Positions 1 to 4,943 are shown, counted from the stretch's first letter. The stretch: 5,689 nt of DNA from Thermoplasmata archaeon (GCA_030040865.1 JASHSX010000008.1:1-5689); one strand, 5' to 3'. Notes: generated by a model from the letters alone, not told the origin. Numbers and translations are program-made.

Positions 1-77
1 GGCAGCGCCCGGACGGTGGCACGAAAGGTGCGGACGTAGGCGGCCGACGGGTCGACGAGGTAGGCGAGCTCGGTCAC
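1..77 (-). CDS. Partial N-terminus of a probable AlaX-type alanyl-tRNA editing protein
   Basis: Reading the minus strand from a GTG at 77 gives 25 codons with no stop before the window edge: (M)TELAYLVDPSAAYVRTF followed by RATVRAL. The pattern of a short hydrophobic strand, an acidic/Tyr stretch (AAYVRTF), then an alternating strand (ATVRAL) resembles the start of AlaX and the AlaRS editing domain, where a 'Y-leading-to-F-x-a-x-V' segment precedes the editing core. AlaX proteins hydrolyse Ser- or Gly-mischarged tRNA(Ala). None of the zinc-binding HxxxH or Cys/His motifs lie in the visible part, so the family call is tentative. The GTG start is chosen because upstream in-frame codons carry no better start and a T-rich box lies 24-30 nt upstream. 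The gene diverges from the PCNA gene. The rest of it lies outside the window. Confidence 0.5.
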   Translation of the reverse strand, partial: MTELAYLVDPSAAYVRTFRATVRAL

Positions 78-100
78 CGGGAACGCGAGTTCTCCGGCGG

Positions 101-107
101 AGAAACC
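101..107 (-). promoter_or_regulatory. Possible TATA-like box for the left-edge minus-strand gene
   Basis: On the minus strand this reads GGTTTCT, a rare T-rich patch in very GC-rich DNA. It lies 24-30 nt upstream of the GTG at 77. This matches the archaeal TATA-to-start distance of a leaderless mRNA. The match is weak in sequence. Confidence 0.25.
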
Positions 108-132
108 CCTTGCTGCGACCGTCCCGCGAGGG

Positions 133-143
133 AACCTTTTTAG
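133..143 (+). promoter_or_regulatory. Probable TATA box of the PCNA gene
   Basis: The sequence AACCTTTTTAG is strikingly AT-rich against its surroundings. It closely matches AACCTCTTAG at 946-955, ahead of the thiolase gene. The 3' end of the box is 33 nt from the ATG at 176, so transcription would begin around 165-170 and leave a leader of about ten bases or fewer. An alternative GTG start at 155 would then lie upstream of the transcript. Confidence 0.55.
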
Positions 144-164
144 CGGAGGTCGATGTGACGCGCC

Positions 165-170
165 GAGGAT
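165..170 (+). promoter_or_regulatory. Shine-Dalgarno-like GAGGAT supporting the ATG at 176
   Basis: GAGG ends 7 nt before the ATG, the same spacing as the GAGG before the RAM-domain gene (4181-4184). It competes with GGAGGT at 145-150, which would serve a GTG at 155. Family alignment and the TATA box position favour the ATG. Confidence 0.4.
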
Positions 171-175
171 TTGCG

Positions 176-907
176 ATGTTCAAGCTCCGCATCAAGATGG
201 AGAACCTCCGCGAGCTCGTCGAGGTCGTCTCGACGCTCGTGAGCGAGGTGAAGCTGAGCGTCTCGAAGGACGGTCTCGAGGCCAAGGCGGTCGACCCGTC
301 CCACGTCGCGATGCTGGTGCTCAAGCTCCAAAAGGCCGTCTTCGAGGAGTTCACCGGCGAACCGACCGAGATCGGCGTCGATGTCGAGAAGCTCAAGGAA
401 GTGCTCCGGCTCTCGAAGCCCGGTGACGTCATCGATCTGCAGTTCGACGGGAAGAACCGGCTCGTCGCCTCGGTGGGCCGGCTCACCCGCCAGATGGCGG
501 TCGTCGATCCGGCCGGCATCACCGATCCCAAGGTCCCGAACGTCGCGCCGCCCGCGTCGGTGACGGTGAAGACGGAGGACATGCGCCAGGGGATCCGGGG
601 CAGCGAGAGCTTCACGGACCACGTGACCCTCTCCCTCGCGCCGGACGCGTTCACCATGCACTCGGAGGGGGACACGGACCGGCTCGACCTCCGCATCCCG
701 AAGGAGACGCTCTCGCGGCTCGACGTGAAGGAGTCGGTGAAGAGCATGTATCCGCTCGACTTCTTCTCGGCGATGGTGAAGTCGATCGGCGCGGACGAGG
801 CGACGCTCCACGTCGGGAACGAGTATCCGCTCAAGATCGAGTTCGCCATGGGCGCCGGGCGCGGCGAGGGCCGGTATCTGCTCGCGCCACGGGTCGAAGA
901 GGACTGA
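176..907 (+). CDS. pcn: DNA polymerase sliding clamp (PCNA)
   Basis: This encodes archaeal proliferating cell nuclear antigen, a ring-shaped trimer that encircles DNA and tethers replicative polymerase, FEN1, ligase and RFC-loaded partners. The product is 243 aa, the usual size (about 245-250). Visible hallmarks are the N-terminal strand MFKLRIK, the segment GLEAKAVDPSHVAML (residues 33-47), a connector loop around residues 113-130, and a family-typical C-terminus with YPLKIEF (217-223) and YLLAPRVE (234-241). The C-terminal tail is acidic (EED). I chose the ATG at 176 because MFKLRI matches the conserved PCNA start and the purine run GAGGAT (165-170) sits 7 nt before it. An in-frame GTG at 155, adding MTRRGFA, follows a strong GGAGGT (145-150) and remains possible. 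The gene diverges from the left-edge gene, and the thiolase follows after 70 nt with its own promoter. Confidence 0.96.
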   Translation: MFKLRIKMENLRELVEVVSTLVSEVKLSVSKDGLEAKAVDPSHVAMLVLKLQKAVFEEFTGEPTEIGVDVEKLKEVLRLSKPGDVIDLQFDGKNRLVASVGRLTRQMAVVDPAGITDPKVPNVAPPASVTVKTEDMRQGIRGSESFTDHVTLSLAPDAFTMHSEGDTDRLDLRIPKETLSRLDVKESVKSMYPLDFFSAMVKSIGADEATLHVGNEYPLKIEFAMGAGRGEGRYLLAPRVEED

Positions 908-921
908 AGCGTCCCGGGCGC

Positions 922-939
922 GTCGTGGCGTCGCACGAC
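922..939 (+). repeat. 6-bp inverted repeat (hairpin) between the PCNA and thiolase genes
   Basis: GTCGTG (922-927) and CACGAC (934-939) are perfect reverse complements around a 6-nt loop. The element lies between the PCNA stop and the thiolase promoter. It could help end PCNA transcription, but no U-tract follows, and archaeal terminators usually depend on U-tracts. It may also arise by chance in such GC-rich sequence. Confidence 0.3.
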
Positions 940-943
940 CCCT

Positions 944-955
944 AAAACCTCTTAG
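944..955 (+). promoter_or_regulatory. TATA box / leaderless promoter of the thiolase gene
   Basis: AAAACCTCTTAG is an AT-rich island whose TTAG occupies positions -26 to -23 relative to the thiolase ATG at 978. With the archaeal TATA-to-start distance, transcription would begin at or next to the A of the ATG. No Shine-Dalgarno sequence precedes that ATG (GGTCGGCGGGCG), which fits a leaderless mRNA. Confidence 0.6.
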
Positions 956-977
956 ACGGACCGTTGGTCGGCGGGCG

Positions 978-2183
978 ATGGCGCGCGAGCCGGAGCACGC
1001 CGTCGCGATCCTCGCGGCGGTCCGCACCCCGATCGGCCGATTCGGAGGCAGCCTCCGGTCGGTGCCCGCCACCCGGCTCGGGACCCTGGCGGCCCGAGCG
1101 GCGCTCGTCGCCTCGGGGGTGAGGCCCGACGAGATCGAGCAGGTCCTCATGGGCCAGGCGATCCAGGCCGGCGCCGGACAGAACCCGGCCCGCCAGGTCC
1201 TGCGCGGCGCCGGCGTCCCGGACTCGGTCGGCGCGGCGACGGTCAACATGGTCTGTGGCTCCGGCATGAAAGCGATCCAGCTCGCCTACTCGGTGATCCG
1301 CGCCGGGCACGCCGACCGGGTCCTCGCCGGGGCGATGGAGAGCATGTCGATGGCGCCGTACCTCCTGCCGGGGGCGATGCGATGGGGGAGCCCGCCGGGC
1401 CCCCACACGCTGGTCGACGCGATGCAGCAGGACGCGCTCATCGACGCGTACGACGAGCACGAGATCATGGGGCTCACCGGCGAGCGGATCGCCACCAAGT
1501 TCGGTCTGACCCGGCGCGAGGTCGACGAGTTCGGTCTGCGCAGCCACCTCCGTGCCTCGCGCGCGGTCGCGGCCGGCACGTTCGCGGACGAGATCGTGCC
1601 GGTCCCGGCCGACCTCACTCCCGGAGGCAGCGGACTGTCGGCGGACGAAGCGCCCCGGCCGGACACCACACTCGAGAAGCTCGCCCGGCTCAAACCCGCC
1701 TTCGCGCCGAACGGCATCCTGACGGCCGGCAACTCCTCCAAGCTGTCCGACGGCGCGGCCGCGCTCGTCCTCGCGAGTGCGGCCGAGGTCGAGCGCCGGG
1801 GGACGCTCCCCCTCGCCTGGATCCACTCGGTCGCCGAGAGCGGCGTGCACCCCCGCGACGTCATGGAGTCGCCGATCCCGACCGTCCGTCAGCACCTGGC
1901 CCGCACGGGCCTCACGCCGGGGGAGTTCGACCGCGTGGAGCACAACGAGGCGTATGCCTCGGCGTCGATCGCCGTCCAGCGCACGTTCGATTTCGCCGAC
2001 GATCGGTTCAACGTCCACGGGGGGGCGATCGCGCTCGGCCACCCCATCGGGGCGAGCGGCGCCCGCATCGTCGTTTCGCTCGCCCACGAACTCGCCCGGT
2101 CGCACACGACCCTCGGGTTGGCGACGCTGTGCATGGGCGGGGGCAACGGCCTCAGCACGGCCGTCGACCGCGTCGGACTGTAG
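978..2183 (+). CDS. Thiolase (acetyl-CoA C-acetyl/acyltransferase)
   Basis: This is a 401-aa thiolase of normal length, condensing two acetyl-CoA to acetoacetyl-CoA or cleaving 3-ketoacyl-CoA. All catalytic motifs are present. The nucleophile is Cys93 in NMVCGSGMKA. HNEAYAS (322-328) stands where NEAFA is usual. His355 lies in GGAIALGHPIGASGAR, and the second active-site Cys385 in LCMGGGNG. The N-terminus AILAAVRTPIGRFGGSL is typical of the bacterial-like biosynthetic/degradative thiolases, rather than the archaeal mevalonate-pathway type that pairs with HMG-CoA synthase and a DUF35 protein; neither partner is seen here. In the covering loop the common 'HMG' is replaced by HEIMG (161-165), so the pocket may differ and the substrate cannot be fixed. 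It has its own leaderless promoter and ends one base from the facing cysS stop. Confidence 0.95.
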   Translation: MAREPEHAVAILAAVRTPIGRFGGSLRSVPATRLGTLAARAALVASGVRPDEIEQVLMGQAIQAGAGQNPARQVLRGAGVPDSVGAATVNMVCGSGMKAIQLAYSVIRAGHADRVLAGAMESMSMAPYLLPGAMRWGSPPGPHTLVDAMQQDALIDAYDEHEIMGLTGERIATKFGLTRREVDEFGLRSHLRASRAVAAGTFADEIVPVPADLTPGGSGLSADEAPRPDTTLEKLARLKPAFAPNGILTAGNSSKLSDGAAALVLASAAEVERRGTLPLAWIHSVAESGVHPRDVMESPIPTVRQHLARTGLTPGEFDRVEHNEAYASASIAVQRTFDFADDRFNVHGGAIALGHPIGASGARIVVSLAHELARSHTTLGLATLCMGGGNGLSTAVDRVGL

Positions 2184-2184
2184 T

Positions 2185-3402
2185 CTAGAGCAGCGAGAGC
2201 CCCGTCCGTCGCTCGAGGTCCGCCACCGCGGACCGGGCCGCGCCCCGCTCCCCGCGGGCGACCCGGCCGGACGGGTCCCCGGCGAGCCGGTGCGCGAAGT
2301 CGCGGATGCGCGCGACGGCCCGGTCCGACCTCAGGTTCGCGATCAGGTCCCGGCCGACCCCCTCGACCAGGGCTCGGACCGGACGACTTCCGAGACGGCC
2401 CCCGGCTCCGGCGGCGAGCCAACCGCCGAACGTCCCGCGCAGCGACTCGAACTCCTCCACGGCTCTTCGATAGTCGGCCCCGTCCCAGTCGACCGGCTCG
2501 GTGTACGGACGGGCCATCAGGTACCACCGGAGGCCCCGCGCGGAGCCGTCGCGGATCGCCTGCTCGATCGACACCAGATTGCCGGTCGACTTCGCCATCT
2601 TGCGCCCGTTCTGCAGCACGAACTCAAGGTGCACGAACAGGCGGGAGAACGGCCGCCGGTCGAGCGCGAGGGCGATCTCGTTCTCGGCGTAGTGATGCGG
2701 GAAGATCAGGTCCCGCCCTCCGCCGTGAACGTCGACGGGGAGGCCGAGGTACTTTTGCGCCATCGCGTAGCACTCGAGATGCCAGCCGGGCCCTCCGCGG
2801 CCCCAGGGGCTCGGCCAGGACGGGTGCGGCGCCTCCTGGCGCCGCCAGATCATGAACTCACCCCGGTCCGCCGCGGAGACCGGGAGCGGGTGGTCCGGTT
2901 CGAGCACGGCGTGGGCCGCGAGGCTTGCGCCCGTCGGGAAGTTGCGTCCCGGCGGTCGGGCCGGGGGCCGGTACATCCAGTCGTCCCCCTGTCGGTAGAC
3001 CCGGCCGGTCCGCTCGAGGCGTCGGGCGACCCGGATGATCTCGGGAACGAAGTCGCTGGCCCGGGGCTGGAAATTCGGACGCAGGATCCCGAGCGCGTCC
3101 ATGTCGCGGACGAACGAGCGCTCCTCCGACCGGGCGAGGGACCGCCAGGTCATGCCGAGGTCGCGGGCCCGCAGCTCGAGCTTGTCCTCGATGTCCGTGA
3201 TGTTCATCACGTGCCGCACCCGGTGGCCGTCCGCCTCGAGCGTCCGGCGGACGAGGTCGAACTCGAGATAGGTACGGGCGTGGCCGACGTGCGCGGCGGC
3301 GTAGACCGTCGGACCGCAGACGTAGAGCGCGACCGGTCGGCCCGGGGCGGATCGGACCGTCTTCGGCCGTCCCGAGAGCGTGTCGTTCAGCCGGAGGGAC
3401 AT
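2185..3402 (-). CDS. cysS: Cysteinyl-tRNA synthetase, shortened C-terminus
   Basis: This class I synthetase charges tRNA(Cys) with cysteine. Visible features in order: Cys29 in YVCGPTVY (zinc ligand), the HIGH motif as HVGH (38-41) in AHVGHARTYL, NITDIEDK (67-74), GWHLEC with Cys211 (206-211, second zinc ligand), DVHGGGRDLIFPHH (224-237), and KMSKS as KMAKS (268-272) followed by TGN. Catalytic and zinc Cys/His residues are therefore intact. Two oddities stand out. The usual HHENE zinc segment reads HHYAENE, two residues longer. Only 133 residues follow KMAKS (about 190 in E. coli CysRS), so the end of the anticodon-binding region is missing. At 405 aa it approaches the length of the ligase MshC, but CGPTVY and HVGHART are CysRS-like. 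A TATA-like TTAT lies 27-30 nt upstream of the ATG; AGGAGG is also just upstream, perhaps too close to act. Confidence 0.9.
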   Translation of the reverse strand: MSLRLNDTLSGRPKTVRSAPGRPVALYVCGPTVYAAAHVGHARTYLEFDLVRRTLEADGHRVRHVMNITDIEDKLELRARDLGMTWRSLARSEERSFVRDMDALGILRPNFQPRASDFVPEIIRVARRLERTGRVYRQGDDWMYRPPARPPGRNFPTGASLAAHAVLEPDHPLPVSAADRGEFMIWRRQEAPHPSWPSPWGRGGPGWHLECYAMAQKYLGLPVDVHGGGRDLIFPHHYAENEIALALDRRPFSRLFVHLEFVLQNGRKMAKSTGNLVSIEQAIRDGSARGLRWYLMARPYTEPVDWDGADYRRAVEEFESLRGTFGGWLAAGAGGRLGSRPVRALVEGVGRDLIANLRSDRAVARIRDFAHRLAGDPSGRVARGERGAARSAVADLERRTGLSLL

Positions 3403-3426
3403 CCCCTCCTCGCGGCGCCGGGCCGA

Positions 3427-3437
3427 CCATAAGGCTT
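3427..3437 (-). promoter_or_regulatory. Probable TATA-like promoter element of cysS
   Basis: The minus strand here reads AAGCCTTATGG, with TTAT at -30 to -27 relative to the cysS ATG. It is the only AT-rich patch in the 96-nt gap between the zinc-ribbon gene and cysS. It shares the CCTNTTA-like core of the PCNA and thiolase boxes, and implies a leader of zero to a few bases. Confidence 0.45.
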
Positions 3438-3498
3438 GGGGAGTTGGTGGCGTCGGGAGGTCGTCTCGTCGGCCCCGCGCCGGCTCTGGGCGGCGTTC

Positions 3499-4074
3499 CT
3501 ACTGCTGGGGCGCGGAGCAGAACGGACACCGGTCGAGGGTCTCGTCCATCAGATTGCCGCAGAACCGGCAGCGGACCTTGACGACGGTGCGGACGACCTC
3601 GCGCACGACGGTGGTGCCCGGCGCGGCGATCGGCGCTCCGTCGCGGCCCCGCGCCGCGAGGGCGGCCCGGCGGCGCTCCTCCCACGCGAGGCGTCCCTGG
3701 ACCCGTTGCTGTTCGATCTCCCGGCGGACCGACTCGGGATCACGCACGAGGAAGCGCGACGCGCCCGCGTTCTCGGTCACCTCCTCGGCCAACTCGAGGA
3801 ACCGCCCCAGCACGACGCGCGGCGGTGCGAAGTTGTAGAACAGGAACGACGGACCGGCCCGCCAGACCGGAGGTTCGAGCAGCTGGGCCCGGCGAGCGAT
3901 CGACGTGCACCGCAGGGTCGTGAGGACGAGGAACCCGTGCGGGGTACGCCAGCAGCGAAGCAGGCGTTCTCCGGGCAAGAGGTCGAGCTGCTCCCGCGCG
4001 TCCGGTTCGATCTGGTCCGGCTCGGTCACGAGGTCCGGCGGGGGCGGTGAGGCTCCCGCGGTCGCGCTGCGCAT
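3499..4074 (-). CDS. PH-like domain protein with C-terminal zinc ribbon, function unknown
   Basis: The product is a 191-aa soluble protein. After a Pro-rich N-terminus, residues about 32-110 look like a bacterial/archaeal PH-like domain: LLPGERLLRCW, then HGFLVLTTLRCTSIARR, matching the 'pgE-x-i-l ... lvLTn-x-R' pattern. Residues about 113-145 are charged and probably helical, perhaps coiled coil. The C-terminus is a treble-clef or ribbon zinc site with Cys169-x2-Cys172-x10-Cys183-x2-Cys186 (CRFCGN ... CPFCSAP). Zinc ribbons with this layout are common in archaeal proteins that bind nucleic acid or other proteins; no enzyme motif is visible. The ATG is supported by a TTAG box 25-28 nt upstream; GTG at residue 16 is an alternative start. 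The gene lies upstream of cysS on the same strand with a 96-nt gap that contains a cysS promoter candidate, so co-transcription is uncertain. Confidence 0.8.
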   Translation of the reverse strand: MRSATAGASPPPPDLVTEPDQIEPDAREQLDLLPGERLLRCWRTPHGFLVLTTLRCTSIARRAQLLEPPVWRAGPSFLFYNFAPPRVVLGRFLELAEEVTENAGASRFLVRDPESVRREIEQQRVQGRLAWEERRRAALAARGRDGAPIAAPGTTVVREVVRTVVKVRCRFCGNLMDETLDRCPFCSAPQQ

Positions 4075-4096
4075 CCGTCGCCCGGAACGGCTCGTC

Positions 4097-4108
4097 CGCT
4101 AAGCCGTT
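4097..4108 (-). promoter_or_regulatory. TATA-like promoter of the PH/zinc-ribbon gene
   Basis: On the minus strand this reads AACGGCTTAGCG. TTAG lies at -28 to -25 from the ATG at 4074, and the flank TTAGCGG is identical to that of the PCNA box. No Shine-Dalgarno sequence precedes the ATG, so a leaderless transcript is likely. Confidence 0.5.
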
Positions 4109-4110
4109 TG

Positions 4111-4128
4111 GGGGGACCGGCCTCCCCC
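4111..4128. repeat. Inverted repeat in the divergent intergenic region
   Basis: GGGGGA (4111-4116) and TCCCCC (4123-4128) are perfect reverse complements around the 6-nt spacer CCGGCC. The element sits between the diverging promoters of the PH/zinc-ribbon gene and the RAM-domain gene, a typical place for an operator. Whether a protein binds it is unknown. Confidence 0.35.
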
Positions 4129-4141
4129 GCGATCGCCGCCG

Positions 4142-4152
4142 CGTTAGCTTCA
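4142..4152 (+). promoter_or_regulatory. Possible TATA-like element of the RAM-domain gene
   Basis: CGTTAGCTTCA is the only AT-leaning patch upstream of the GTG at 4192. It implies a start near 4171 and a leader of about 20 nt, which would include the GAGG at 4181-4184. Confidence 0.3.
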
Positions 4153-4180
4153 TCTGGGGCGCCCGGATTCTCCCCGCACC

Positions 4181-4184
4181 GAGG
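4181..4184 (+). promoter_or_regulatory. Shine-Dalgarno GAGG fixing the GTG start at 4192
   Basis: GAGGGCGAT resembles the consensus GGAGGTGAT, and the GAGG is 7 nt from the GTG. It supports the short 86-aa product over a longer reading from a TTG at 4108, whose extra N-terminus is Ala/Pro/Gly-rich and unlike the family. Confidence 0.45.
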
Positions 4185-4191
4185 GCGATTC

Positions 4192-4452
4192 GTGGAGACC
4201 GTGTTCCTGCTCGTCGAGGCCGAGATGGGCAAGCTCGACGAGGTCATGCGCCGCCTTCGCTCCGTGCCGGGGGTCACCGAGGTCCATTCGGTGACCGGTC
4301 CGTTCGACCTCATCGTGAAGATCGAGGCGCCGCACATCAACACGGCGCTCGACACCGTCGTCCACAAGATCCGCAAGATCTCCGGCATCAAGTCGACGGA
4401 GACGCTCGTGACGGTCGACCTCGGCGACGGCGCGGCCGACCGTCCCCGCTAA
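4192..4452 (+). CDS. Stand-alone Lrp/AsnC ligand-binding (RAM) domain protein
   Basis: The 86-aa product aligns by eye over its whole length with the AsnC-type ligand-binding domain, a beta-alpha-beta-beta-alpha-beta fold. It shows a first strand (VETVFLLVEAE), a helix (GKLDEVMRRLRSV), the signature PGVTEVHSVTGPFDLIVKIEA (rough residues 28-48), a second helix (TALDTVVHKIRKI), and the closing GIKSTETLVTVDL. The DNA-binding helix-turn-helix of full Lrp proteins is absent. Such RAM-only proteins are widespread in archaea; they form dimers or octamers, bind amino acids or similar small molecules, and may co-assemble with full Lrp regulators. The GTG start rests on fold alignment and the GAGG 7 nt upstream. 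The gene heads a plus-strand cluster with bcp 25 nt downstream and diverges from the PH/zinc-ribbon gene. Confidence 0.88.
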   Translation: METVFLLVEAEMGKLDEVMRRLRSVPGVTEVHSVTGPFDLIVKIEAPHINTALDTVVHKIRKISGIKSTETLVTVDLGDGAADRPR

Positions 4453-4455
4453 GAC
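4447..4455 (+). promoter_or_regulatory. Possible TATA-like element overlapping the RAM gene's stop codon
   Basis: CGCTAAGAC includes the stop TAA at 4450-4452, exactly -28 to -26 from the peroxiredoxin ATG. That is where an archaeal TATA box of a leaderless gene would lie. GGTGG at 4469-4473 could instead act as a weak ribosome binding site on a shared mRNA. Confidence 0.2.
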
Positions 4456-4477
4456 CCCAGGCGGGCTCGGTGGCGCG

Positions 4478-4918
4478 ATGATCGCGAAGGGGCAGCCCGC
4501 GCCGGATTTCGAAGCGCCCGACCAGGACGGAACGCCGTTCCGCCTCTCCTCCCTCCGCGGCAACCCGGTCGTCCTGTACTTCTATCCCAAGGCGGACACG
4601 CCCGGCTGCACGATCGAGGCGAAGGGATTCCGCGACGAGTACGTCGACTACCAGAAGCAGCGGGTCCATGTCGTCGGCGTCAGCGTCGACGACTGCCCCG
4701 ATCAGAAGGCGTTCCGAACGAAGTACGGGATCCCGTTCCCGCTCGTGGCGGACCGCGCCGCGAAGGTGGGCGCGCTCTACGGAGTGCTGGGGCCGAAGGG
4801 GAACGCCCGGCGGGTGAGTTTCCTCATCGACGCCGACGGCCAGGTCGTTGACGTGGTCGATGCCCCCTCGCCGGACGCGCACCTCGAGCGCGCGCGCAAG
4901 ACGTTTCTGAAGAAATAA
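4478..4918 (+). CDS. bcp: Thioredoxin-dependent peroxiredoxin, Bcp/PrxQ family
   Basis: The product is a 146-aa cytosolic peroxidase that reduces H2O2 and organic hydroperoxides. It carries the thioredoxin-like peroxiredoxin fold: GQPAPDFEAPDQDGTPFRL at the N-terminus, VVLYFYPKADTPGCT with the peroxidatic Cys44 in a P-x3-T-x2-C motif (P37, T41, C44), VVGVSVDD (65-72), FPLVAD, and VSFLIDADGQVVDV near the C-terminus. Length is normal for Bcp. The resolving Cys usually found five residues after the peroxidatic one is absent: position 49 is Lys. The only other Cys is Cys73, in VDDCPDQ, so the enzyme is either 1-Cys type or uses Cys73 as an unusual partner. The ATG is clear. The gene lies 25 nt from each neighbour on the same strand, suggesting an operon or tightly packed single promoters. 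Confidence 0.95.
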   Translation: MIAKGQPAPDFEAPDQDGTPFRLSSLRGNPVVLYFYPKADTPGCTIEAKGFRDEYVDYQKQRVHVVGVSVDDCPDQKAFRTKYGIPFPLVADRAAKVGALYGVLGPKGNARRVSFLIDADGQVVDVVDAPSPDAHLERARKTFLKK

Positions 4919-4920
4919 GC
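4911..4920 (+). promoter_or_regulatory. Possible TATA-like element overlapping the bcp stop codon
   Basis: AGAAATAAGC is an AT-rich patch holding the bcp stop TAA (4916-4918). The TAA is at -28 to -26 from the GTG at 4944, the same geometry as at the RAM-bcp junction. It would permit a leaderless transcript of the next gene, which has no clear Shine-Dalgarno sequence. Confidence 0.3.
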
Positions 4921-4943
4921 GACCGGCCCGCGTCGGAAGCCCC

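Noticed and set aside
140..1267. Long open frame on the minus strand across PCNA and the thiolase start
   Set aside because: It is antisense to two certain genes, rich in Arg, Glu, Leu and His repeats typical of reversed GC-rich codons, and shows no domain.
942..2105. 387-codon minus-strand open frame opposite the thiolase
   Set aside because: It shadows a full-length thiolase carrying every catalytic motif, and its product has no recognisable fold.
2185..3402. MshC (mycothiol cysteine ligase) instead of CysRS
   Set aside because: Length is similar, but the CGPTVY and HVGHART motifs are of CysRS type, and MshC is known mainly from actinobacteria. Kept only as an alternative to test.
1777..3432. 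551-codon plus-strand open frame spanning the thiolase end and all of cysS
   Set aside because: It is out of frame with the thiolase and antisense to a synthetase with intact motifs. The composition is Arg/Pro/Ser/Gly-biased. Its length is explained by scarce stop codons at high GC.
4108..4191. N-terminal extension of the RAM-domain protein from a TTG at 4108
   Set aside because: The extra 28 residues are low complexity and run through the inverted repeat and promoter candidate. GAGG and fold alignment place the start at 4192.
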